Positions 31,301-41,042 of a DNA stretch of 64,000 bases are shown here, piece after piece. Position numbers and translations under genes: made by a program. The notes beneath the pieces are model-generated. The model made no database searches. It saw nothing but the letters and a program-made list of their open reading frames with translations, and was not told where the DNA came from. Source of the stretch: Mycoplasma anserisalpingitidis (GTDB taxonomy: Bacteria; Bacillota_I; Bacilli_A; Mycoplasmatales; Metamycoplasmataceae); NCBI RefSeq assembly GCF_007858495.1, contig NZ_CP041663.1, forward strand, positions 558,001-622,000, read 5' to 3'. How positions within the stretch are numbered: the stretch's first letter is position 1; the number at the start of each line of letters is the position of its first letter.

Positions 31301-34300
31301 AAGCTAAGAGTGTAACTACATTAACGAAAGAAAACATAAATTCCATTCTTGAAGAAATTGAAAATAAATCTAAAACTTTAGATGAATTAATTTCTCAAGC
31401 AGATCAGAAACTTGAATATTTCAAATCATTAAACAAATTAAAAAATGATTTAAGTAATGCTAAAGAAGAATTAGAAAATATTCCTAAAAACAATTCTGAT
31501 TCAAGGTACAATGAAATCAAGGAAAATCTTGATAAGGTTATTAAAGAAATTGAAAACAACATTGAAAACAAGGATACTAACTCATTAAAAAATGACAGTA
31601 CTAGACTCGAGCAAGCAGTTGAAAATGCTAAAAGTCAAGTTGAAACTGTATCTAAAGAAAATGCAAAATCAGAGTTAAATAAAACCATCGAAAAGGCAAA
31701 TAAACTTTTAGACGAGCTAAAGAAGGATAATAATAGCAATAGCTATAAACAAATAATTGATGAATTATCAGAAATTACCGAACAAAGTCAAAAAGTTTAT
31801 GAAGATGCAAACAATACAAGCACTAATAATGTTGAGCAAAATAATAAATTAAACCAAGCCATCGAAAAAGCTCAAGCAGATAAATCACAAGTAGATTTAA
31901 ATATATTAAAGAATCAGTTAAGTGATTTAATAACTAAGTCTAACAAATTAATTGAATATATTAATTCTGATTCAGAAATTTTCGCTTCATTATCAACCGA
32001 GGATACTAAGACCAAAACAAAAGAATCACAAGGTGTCTTAGAATCTAACGAAAAAAATGTTTTAACTGAAAAATATAATAGTCTTTTAGAATCTTACAAC
32101 TCACTAATTGATGCCAAAAATGCAATTTCAACCGAAACATACAATAAATATGTTGAAAAATTAAATTCTAAGGTATCTGAAGCTCTTGCAAAAGCTGAAA
32201 TTTTAGATACAAATAATAAAAATGAAGCACAATTTAAATCTGAAATCATTTCGGAAATTAACAATCTAAAACAAGCTCCTGAATTAAATCAAGATGATAT
32301 TATAGGAGTTGTGTCTAGCTTCAAAACACAAATCAATTCCTTGGATGACATAATTGCTAAAATTGATAAAAAGAAAAACAATTTTAATTTATTAGATGAA
32401 ATGCTAAAAGTGTGAAAAAATATCACCGATTTTAGAGATGAATATAGTACTTCAAACAGCGAAAACTTTCAAATATTAGATCAACAACTTAAAATTAATG
32501 AAATGATTAGTTCTATGAGTGACAAAGTTCTCAATCAAAGTAAAACATTTGATGATAAACAAATAATTGACTTAACAAACGAATTAAGCGAAAGACTTTC
32601 ACAAATATTGAGACTTAAATCTGATATTGAACTAGAAAGCGCTAACACCAAATTTACTAAAGCATTATCTGAAGCTGAAGAGCTTTACAACGATTTAATC
32701 AACCCATCTAACTACCAACGTTATGATTCATTATCAGTGGAATTCAGAAATTCAATTGATACTATAAAAAATAGTCTAGAGGGGGGGGTTGAAATTGATT
32801 TAATATTGACTAAAACATCTGAATTAAATGAATTAATTACAAACACCAAAGCTAATAGAGAATCTATTGATTTAAGTTTATATAACGAAAAAATCAACGA
32901 AAGAAAAGAATTATACAACTCATTTATTAATGAAATTCTAAGTAGATTTGATCAAAGTAATCCTGATGAAAAAGCAGATTATGACAAATTCTTAAACTTA
33001 ATAAACAATGAAAATAAAGAAATTGCATTTAACTCTGAAAATATTAATGATATTTTAGCTACATTAGATGATAATATAACAAATATTAAAGACTTAAGAA
33101 CTCAAGCAGAAAACCGCATAAAATATCATAATTTAACCAAAGACACAAAAAGCACAATTGAAAAAGCTGAAGAATTATTGAATGAAATTAATGAGCATAA
33201 CTTATCATTAGTGTTTTTTGAAAATGGAATGACTGAACAATTAGAAAATTCGATAAATTCTGCAAAACAAGCTTTAAAATCAAATTCATTTGAAGGATTA
33301 AACAATGCAAACAATAATCTAAAAAAACTAATTTTAATCGATAAGTTCGAAATGGATTACCAAACCAATAACTTTTCTGTTGGTAAAGTATATGCTTCAA
33401 ATGATGATGAAGATCAAATTAAACGTGAAGCCATAAGAGAATATATGAATCTTGCTTATGGACTAAAAGAAAAAACTCAGAATCCAAATATTACTGAAGA
33501 AGAATTGAATAGAAATATTGAAGAATTAAGCACAGCTTTTAGCAAGCTTCAAGAAAAAATAATCATTCTTGAAAATAACTTCTTTAATGAAACTGTTGGA
33601 AATCATAATTCTTTAGTTAAAGCTTCAAAAGAATTTGTAAATTCAAATTCGGTTGATATACCAGCAAACATAAAAGAATATTATGATAGATTCGAAAAAG
33701 TTTTTTCAGAAAACAGCGAAATTCCTACAACTCTAGATAACAGTAAATTCAAGCAAACAATCAAAGAAATTAGGGATAAAGACAGTAAAATTATTTCTCA
33801 AAGAGAAATAACCATGAATGCAGTCATGTTACTTAGCGAAATTAATAAATACAAAGATTATGAATCTAAAATAAATTCAATTTACTCAAACAAATCAATA
33901 AATGAAGATTATGTTGATATTTTAGACAAATACCGTTCAGATGTAATCCAATCACTAAACGATAGAAAAATTAGTGATACTACAATTGATGATAAATTAC
34001 TTGGAAATCGGGCAGAAAACGAAAAATTTATTTCTTATGTTAGAAACATCAATAATATACTTGAAAATGCTTTAACAAAAACAATTGATGAAATTTATCA
34101 AGAACAAGAAATAGATAAAAATAATTTGATAATTGACTTGCAACAAAAAATAGATGAATTTAACTCATATAAAACAGAAAAAGAAAAAAATAATATTACT
34201 CTTAGAGGTATTGAAAAAACCGAAAAAGAACAAATAGATAATGATTTTCAATCATTACCAAAAGATATTTCAAATACCTTCCAAGGTATTTTGGACAACC

Positions 34301-35229
34301 AAAATAGCATTAATTCACTAAGAACTTGAAATACATCATATGATAATATAATTACTGGATCTAAGAGATATGTCGCAGCTATTGAAGAAACTATTAGAAA
34401 AAATAAAGATGTTTTCTTCTTCAGTGTAAAACAAGTAAGAAACAGAAACAATGCTATAACTGGTGTATTAAGCATTGAAACTTATAATGAAATTGATCAA
34501 ATGTGAGATGCAAAATACGAAAAACTTGATAATGAATTCTTAAGTAATCAAGAAAACCTTTTGGTATTACATGATTATAATGTTTTAAGTACACCAGAAC
34601 AAATAAATCAATATCATTCTCAAATAGATCAACTTTATAATGATTATCTTGTAAAAGTTAATCAACAATCTAAAGATTTAATTAACTATCAAATTAATGA
34701 ATTAAATTCTCTGGGTGTTGAATTAGACAATATTGTTAATTCAGCTAAAGATAAATACTCATCTAATAACTTTAGAATTTTAGGTGAATTTGCTAAACAA
34801 GTTGATAAATTCAAAGAAAATTCCATTTCATATACAAAAAGCGAAATTCAAAGAATCGCTATTGAACCTACTAAGAATGCTTTTGCTAATTTTAAGAAAG
34901 CAATTGACCAAAAAGTATTAGTTAGAAATAAAGTTCCTTTACTACAAGCTGAGCTTAATGATAAAATTTCAATTATTGACACTTTAGTAAAAAATATTGA
35001 AAAATTAAGAGAAATACATGAAAAATACGCACCTGGACCTGTTGTTACTGACGAAGAACATAAAAAAATTATAGAAATCTTTTTTGAAATAGAACTTAGT
35101 AAATCGGATCCAACTTATAATCTAATATTATCTAAAAATGGTTCTACAGATGGTGATCTTGATATCGAATCGTGAAAAAGAGAAATTGCATATACTAATG
35201 AATTAATAAATTACTTTAAAAATAAATAA
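28363..35229 (+). CDS. giant Lmp-like coiled-coil surface protein
   Basis: A single open frame of 2288 residues once the TGA codons (29548, 30520, 32413, 34327, 34504, 35173) are read as Trp. A very basic start (KSKKKK) precedes one hydrophobic helix (TLIILSLLSLTSVTLGSVTA) without a lipobox Cys, so it is a signal anchor. The rest is Lys/Glu/Asn/Asp-rich heptad-like sequence, almost free of Cys and Trp. Its first module (KYEQIIKEKDEYINSL, then LPDKSELNNKTN) matches the repeat of the next gene, so the two are paralogues. A ribosome site AAAGGAAAAAC favours this ATG. Large surface proteins of this build, such as Lmp proteins of M. hominis, act in adhesion or antigenic variation. The promoter poly-T and an internal G8 run suggest switching. 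Confidence 0.88.
32781..32788 (+). repeat. G8 homopolymer inside the giant gene
   Basis: Eight consecutive G within codons GAG-GGG-GGG-GTT (Glu-Gly-Gly-Val at about residue 1473). It is a conspicuous run in an A/T-dominated gene. Confidence 0.95.
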
Positions 35230-35280
35230 TATTTTTAATTGCATTTGAGCTTTATTATCACAAATAAAATTAATTAAATA

Positions 35281-35308
35281 CCAAAAAATCAACTTTTTTG
35301 GTTTTTTT
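35281..35308 (+). terminator. terminator of the giant gene
   Basis: CCAAAAAA (35281-35288), loop TCAAC, TTTTTTGG (35294-35301), then T7. Confidence 0.75.
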
Positions 35309-35313
35309 CATAC

Positions 35314-35346
35314 TTTTTTTTTTTTTTTTTTTTATTCTAATATAAT
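35314..35346 (+). promoter_or_regulatory. poly-T tract and -10 box upstream of the 720-residue surface-protein gene
   Basis: T20 (35314-35333), then ATTCTAA and TATAAT (35341-35346). As at 28274-28298, the homopolymer lies in the spacer/-35 region of the only evident promoter of the gene. Confidence 0.65.
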
Positions 35347-35390
35347 TTAAATGATCAAACTATTGTTTTTTATAACAAAAAGAAGGAAAA

Positions 35391-37553
35391 ATGAAAAAAA
35401 GAAAAATTGCTATTTATCCTCTGCTTTTTACATCCGTTGCATTGGGTATAACAGTAATTTCACTCCATAATAAGATTGAAGTTAAAATTGATAAAGACAA
35501 ACAAGATAAAATTAGTAAATATGATGAAATCCTAAAAGAAAAGGATGATTTTGTTAATAGTTTGACTGATGAAAATTCTTCAAACATTAAAAGTGAAATT
35601 AAAGATAAATTCAATAATTTACCTTCTAAAGAAGAATTGAAAGATAAAACAAACGAAGAAATTAAAAATTCTATTAGTGAAGCCGAAAAAATCTTGAACG
35701 AATACAAAGATAAGGTACAAAATAATTCTTCAGATCTTTCAAATGATGAAACTAAATCAAGTAGATCTCAAGAGTTAAAAGATAAAATTTATCAAATTAA
35801 AAAAGATATTACTGAAAATAGCAACAATAACAACGATCCATCTAAAAAAGAAATTATCAAAGAATTAGAAGATTTTATCACTGAAATAGAAGGAAAAGAA
35901 GAACAACTTAGTGATGAGGAAATTGATAATAAAATTAAAGAATTAGACACTATTGTTCACAATACCAAAGAAAAATTAGAACAATTCGATCAAGACAAGC
36001 AAGATAAAATTAACAAATATGATGAAATCCTAAAAGAAAAGGATGATTTTGTTAATGGTTTGACTGACGAAAATTCTTCAAACATTAAAAGTGAAATTGA
36101 AGATAAATTCAATAATTTACCTTCTAAAGAAGAATTGAAAGATAAAACAAACGAAGAAATTGAAAATTCTATTAATGAAGCTGAAAAAATCTTGAACGAT
36201 TACAAAGATAAGGTACAAAATAATTCTTCAGATCTTTCAAATGATGAAACTAAATCAAGTAGATCTCAAGAGTTAAAAGATAAAATTTATCAAATTAAAA
36301 AAGATATTACTGAAAATAGCAACAATAACAACGATCCAACTAAAAAAGAAATTATCAAAGAATTAGAAGATTTTATCACTGAAATAGAAGGAAAAGAAGA
36401 ACAACTTAGTGATGAGGAAATTGATAATAAAATTAAAGAATTAGACACCATTGTTCACAATATCAAAGAAAAATTAGAACAATTCGAAAAAGAAAAATTT
36501 AATATGAAAAAACTTGAATTTAATGAATATATTTTAAACATTGAAAAAGAAGATGTTTTTACTCATGAATTATTCAAGGACTTAAGGCTAATTTTTCTTG
36601 AAAATCTAGAATTTTATAAAAAACTTTCTTTTAACACTTCTGAACAAATAGACTCTTTTCTAAATAATATAAACTCATGATATGAAATGATTAAATCAGA
36701 ACGAAATTCTATAGTAATTGAGGATATCAAAAAAATTTCATATGAAAGAATTGTTCCTAAAGCATACGAAATACGTTCTTTTATGAATAATTTAGCATTT
36801 GCTGGCAAAATTTTTGATATACAAAACGAGATAGAACAGAAGTATAATACAGATTTAGGTAATCTAAATTTATTATTTGATTATAGAAATGTTTTTTTAA
36901 GAATCGATGAAAATTGTAGTACATTTATTGAAATTGTAAAACCAGTTATTAATGATGTATTATTTCCATCAAATCATTATATTGTAACTTCATGATTTAG
37001 TGATACGTCGAAACAGTTAAATTCTTTGGAATGACAATTATATATAAGTGATTTTTTAGATAAATGAAGAAGTGAAATGGATTATACACAAGAAAACGAT
37101 GTATTTAAAAATAACTTAATTAAGAAGCTTTCTGAACTTAATAATTATATTAATCAACTAATTATCGCTGAATATCAAAGATATTTAGAAATTATTCCAT
37201 CAACTTATTATTGAAAAAATAAGATAGAAAATCCAACGGAAGATGAAAAAAGAATAATCATAGAAGTTGAAGAAATGTGAAATGATAAACCAATTGAAGT
37301 TAATAATTCAAATTTAAACAATGTTACTGAATTTCTAGTTAATTTAAACTCTAAAATCTCGTCAATATATGAAAATAGAATTACATCATTAATTAAAGAA
37401 ATAGAAGAAGAAAATATAGATCCTAATAAATATCCTAAACTTTTTGAATATGTGAATACATTTAATACACGTAATAAATTTATAGATTTTGATGAATTAA
37501 GATTATTAGAATTTTATATTAATAAAGAATATTCAAAAATACTTAAAAACTAA
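35391..37553 (+). CDS. coiled-coil surface protein with a tandem 166-residue repeat
   Basis: A 720-residue paralogue of the preceding giant protein. The basic start and one hydrophobic helix (IYPLLFTSVALGITVISL) have no lipobox. Two copies of a 166-residue module at about residues 36-201 and 202-365 are roughly 95% identical (each with KYDEILKEKDDF, LPSKEELKDKTN and KKEIIKELEDFITEIEG). A non-repeated helical half with several TGA Trp codons follows. Recombination between the copies would keep the frame. The ribosome site is AGAAGGAAAA. The poly-T promoter upstream suggests variable expression. Surface exposure is inferred from the N-terminal anchor. Confidence 0.88.
35496..35993 (+). repeat. 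498-bp tandem repeat, copy 1
   Basis: A direct repeat of 166 codons, immediately followed by copy 2. About eight amino acid differences separate them, mostly single conservative changes (S/N, K/E, D/E, T/I). Confidence 0.95.
35994..36491 (+). repeat. 498-bp tandem repeat, copy 2
   Basis: The second copy starts 498 bases after the first and is in the same frame. Similarity fades after the shared EQF near 36485. Confidence 0.95.
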
Positions 37554-37570
37554 TTTAACATTTAGATTAT

Positions 37571-37594
37571 ACACAGACATAAGTCTGTGTTTTA
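37571..37594 (+). terminator. terminator of the 720-residue surface-protein gene
   Basis: ACACAGAC (37571-37578), loop ATAA, GTCTGTGT (37583-37590), then TTTT. Confidence 0.8.
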
Positions 37595-37661
37595 GTTTTA
37601 AACTTAATAAAATAAACATTTTAATTCATTCATTTTATTAAATGTAAAATTTGATTAATTC

Positions 37662-37690
37662 AAAAAAAAAAAAAAAAAACGCCTATGCGT

Positions 37691-37691
<1 letters not shown>
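37662..37691 (-). terminator. terminator of the tRNA cluster
   Basis: AACGC (37678-37682) and GCGTT (37687-37691). On the minus strand the stem runs into 18 consecutive T (A18 at 37662-37679 on the plus strand). Confidence 0.8.
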
Positions 37692-37766
<75 letters not shown>

Positions 37767-37767
37767 A

Positions 37768-37843
37768 TGGTGGAAGATAAGGGACTCGAACCCATGACAT
37801 TTGCCTTGTAAGGGCAACGCTCTCCCAACTGAGCTAATCTTCC
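37768..37843 (-). tRNA. tRNA-Val (anticodon TAC)
   Basis: 76 bases including CCA. The acceptor GGAAGAT pairs with ATCTTCC. The anticodon stem is TTGCC/GGCAA with loop CTTACAA (UAC). Confidence 0.97.
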
Positions 37844-37846
37844 AAA

Positions 37847-37922
37847 TGGCAGTCTGTACGGGGATCGAACCCGTGTATGCATGGATGAAAACCATGTGTG
37901 TTAACCGCTTCACCAACAGACC
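37847..37922 (-). tRNA. tRNA-Glu (anticodon TTC)
   Basis: 76 bases including CCA. The acceptor GGTCTGT pairs with ACAGACT, with a G-U first pair. The anticodon stem is CATGG/CCATG with loop TTTTCAT (UUC). Confidence 0.96.
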
Positions 37923-37930
37923 AAATATAA

Positions 37931-38005
37931 TGGCGCCGATTATTGGGATTGAACCAACGACAAACTGGTTAACAGCCAGCTGCTCTACCGCTGAGCTAAA
38001 TCGGC
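37931..38005 (-). tRNA. tRNA-Asn (anticodon GTT)
   Basis: 75 bases including CCA. The acceptor GCCGATT pairs with AATCGGC. The anticodon stem is CTGG/CCAG with loop CTGTTAA (GUU). It is the first gene of the cluster. Confidence 0.97.
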
Positions 38006-38013
38006 ACTTTATT

Positions 38014-38019
38014 ATTATA
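38014..38019 (-). promoter_or_regulatory. -10 box of the tRNA cluster
   Basis: TATAAT on the minus strand, eight bases before the 5' end of tRNA-Asn. Confidence 0.65.
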
Positions 38020-38139
38020 CAACCTATTTGTTGTGCTTTAATATTTTAACATATTTAAGTAAAATACAAATAATTTTTTAATATTTTTTAAATCTACAAT
38101 TATTCGCGGTAGATGAGTAAATTATATACTAAAAAATAA

Positions 38140-38724
38140 TTATTCAATATCTTTTGAAATAAATAAAATCGATTTATTAAAACTATAAAGTTTTTCTTTA
38201 ATTACAATCATATCTTTTGGTATTACTATTTTATCTCTATTATCTGTTTCAATAATTACATTACCATTTTTATTTAATAAATTTTTCTGATCAATTAATT
38301 CCAAACATTTATTTATTAATTCATAATCCTTGAATGGAGCATCCATAAAAATAAAATCAAATGCTTTATCATTTTTCAATAAATATTCATAACAATCAGT
38401 TAATACCACTGTAGCATTATCGATATTAAGTTTATTCAAATTACTATTAATAATTTGGTAAGCATTTCTATCTTTTTCAAGACCCACTGCATGTTTAGCA
38501 CCGCGTGAAATTGCTTCAATAATTCATGCACCACTACCAGTAAATAAATCTAATACTTCAGCATTTTCTAGATTAAAGTGAATACTAGAAAAAATTGCTT
38601 CACGAACCTTTTCAATAGTTGGTCTAGTTGTTTCTCAACTAGGTCTTTCTATATAATGATTTCTATATTTGCCAGAGATTATTCTAAGTCGATTGATTAC
38701 AACCTTTTCTTTTTTATTTTTCAT
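38140..38724 (-). CDS. rsmD: 16S rRNA (guanine966-N2)-methyltransferase RsmD
   Basis: A 194-residue Rossmann-fold methyltransferase. LRIISGKYRNHYIERPSW (TGA Trp) and TRPTIEKVREAIFSSI are typical RsmD N-terminal segments. The SAM-binding motif is VLDLFTGSGAW (about 56-66), followed by IEAISRGAKHAVGLEKD. The catalytic tetrad, normally DPPF/Y, reads DAPF in FIFMDAPFKDY. It would methylate G966 of 16S rRNA in the small subunit. The start has no strong ribosome site. Confidence 0.9.
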
Positions 38725-38883
38725 GTAAAGAATTATAAACAAAAAAATATTCATGTATAAATAATATATATAGTTAATGATATCTTTATTATTAATGCTC
38801 ATTATTCATTATTGCTGTCTATTAATTTATTTTGTAATATAATTTAAATAAATTTAACAATAATTAAAGAGGTAATTATAAAA

Positions 38884-40830
38884 ATGAGTAATAAATTAGA
38901 AAAAAAATTAGTTGCTTCAATGCAAGGAATTGCTCTTGACTCAATTAATAAAGCTGGTCAAGGACACATTGGTATGGCTATTGGGGCTGCTCCAATTACA
39001 TACACACTTTTTGGTAAACATTTAAACATTAACCAAAATGATCCAAAATGAATCAACCGTGATAGATTTGTTTTAAGTGCTGGGCATGGATCTATGTCAA
39101 TTTATTCAATTATGCACTTTTTAGGGCTTTTATCAAAAGAAGATATGATGGAACACAAACACATCCACTCAAAAACTCCATCACACCCTGAAATTGATTC
39201 AAACGATTACATCGATGCTTCAACAGGACCACTTGGTCAAGGTGTGGCTATGGCTGTTGGTATGGCTCTTTCACAAAAATATCTTCAAAGTAAATTTAAT
39301 AAAGAAAACTTTGAAATTTTCAACCATGATGTTTATGCTTTACATGGGGACGGATGTATCCAAGAAGGTGTTGCTCTTGAAGCTATCCAATTAGCAGGAA
39401 CACTTAATTTAGATCGTCTAATCTTAATCCACGATTTTAACAATATTCAAATTGACTCACAATCAAATGAAGTTAATGGCGTAAATTTAATTGAATTCTT
39501 CAAATCTCAAAACTTTGAAACATTCACAGCTAATGTTAATGATTTAGAATCAATTGATTTAGCTATTCAACAAGCTAAAAAAGCTAAAAAACCTTCATAC
39601 ATTCAAGTTCACTCAGTTATTGCTGCAAATACTCCAAATGCTGGAAAAAGTGCTGGACACAACGGAACTCTAAAACCTGAAGAAACAGTTGAATTCAAAA
39701 ACAAAATCGGTCTTTCAAACACAGTTCCATTTGAATATGATAATGATGTTTATGAATATGCTCACACATTAATGGAAGCAAAAAATGTTGAATATGAAAA
39801 ATGATTAAACTTATTCGAAGAATATAAAGCTAAATATGCTAAAGAAGCCGAAATGATTAGTGCAATTTCTTCAAAAGAAGTTAAATATGATTTAACAGGA
39901 GTTGAGTTTACTGAAACTAATGTTCCTACAAGAAATTACATCAACACAATTATGAAGTTTATCGATAAGAATTTCGATAGTGTTGTTGGAGGTTCAGCTG
40001 ATTTAGCGGCGGCAACTAAAGTAGCATTCTCAAAACAATTAAATTCTGAAGGTGGAAAAAACATCAAATATGGAATTAGAGAATTTGCTATGGCTGCAAT
40101 CAATAATGGAATCTACTTAGACATGAATCTTAAGACAATTGATGGAACATTCTTAGCTTTTGCTGACTATATGAAAGCTGGAATTAGACTTGGTGCTTTA
40201 ATGGAAATTCCTTCAATTCACGTATTCACACACGACTCATATCAAGTTGGAGGAGATGGTCCTACACACCAACCATTCGATCAAATTCCTATGTTACGTG
40301 CTATGTCAAACGTTAAAGTTGTTCGTCCATGTGATGAATCTGAAATGTTGGGTGCATTCCAATACGGATTAAATAGTAAAAAAGATCAAATCGCAATTAT
40401 TGGATGTCGTCAAAATATCAAATCATTCAATGCTATTAAAAAAGGTACATTACCAGCAGCTTACGTAATTAAAAATCAAATTAACTACGATTTAAGTATC
40501 TTAGCTAGTGGTTCAGAAGTTGAACTTGCTGTCAAAGTATCAAACTTACTTGAAGAAAAAGGAATTAAATCTCAAGTTGTTTCAGTTCCTGTTTTACAAG
40601 ATTTAGTAAACAATGAATCATTAATCAAAACACTTGGATTAAATTCTAAACCAATGTATGCAATCGAAGCAACAAGTGACTCAATGTGATTCCGTTTAGC
40701 AAAATACAATAAATTTGATGCATTCTTATCTGAAGGATATGGATGATCTGAAGATGGTCAAAAAGTTTATGAACTCAAAGGATTTGAAGCTAATAAACTT
40801 TCAGCAAAAATTCAAGAATTTCTTAAATAA
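38884..40830 (+). CDS. tkt: transketolase
   Basis: A 648-residue thiamine-diphosphate enzyme moving two-carbon units between sugar phosphates in the non-oxidative pentose phosphate pathway. Typical segments are KAGQGHIGMAIGAAP at the N-terminus and the TPP motif LHGDGCIQEG (about 159), with NN in HDFNNIQID further on. The pyrimidine domain carries GIREFAMAAINNGI and HDSYQVGGDGPTHQP, and the C-terminal domain LASGSEVELAVK. Trp codons are TGA. The start follows AAAGAGGTAATTATAAAA. It stands alone with a UUCG-loop terminator. With Pgi eroded, it probably supplies ribose phosphate from triose and fructose phosphates. Confidence 0.97.
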
Positions 40831-40840
40831 TTAAATTATT

Positions 40841-40863
40841 AAATCGGTTCGCCGATTTTTTTA
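40841..40863 (+). terminator. tkt terminator
   Basis: AAATCGG (40841-40847), tetraloop TTCG, CCGATTT (40852-40858), then T run. Confidence 0.9.
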
Positions 40864-41042
40864 ATCTAAAAAATATGAAAAATTTTGCATGTTTGCTCAG
40901 ATTTTTTTAAAAAAGCGTTTACAAATTTGCCTTATTTATAGATATAAAGGAAATATTTTCACTATTATTTTTTCATCTTAAATTTATTATGGAAATGCTA
41001 ATAAAAATTTTGGAAAATAAAAAAGTAAAAAGGAGGTTTTTT

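Noticed and set aside
28363..35229. Apparent stops splitting the giant gene into pieces
   Set aside because: All internal stops are TGA, read as Trp throughout the window, and I found no TAA or TAG in frame between 28363 and 35227.
37662..37679. A18 run as a third phase-variation tract
   Set aside because: It is the T tract of the minus-strand terminator of the tRNA cluster; no -10 box or surface gene lies next to it.
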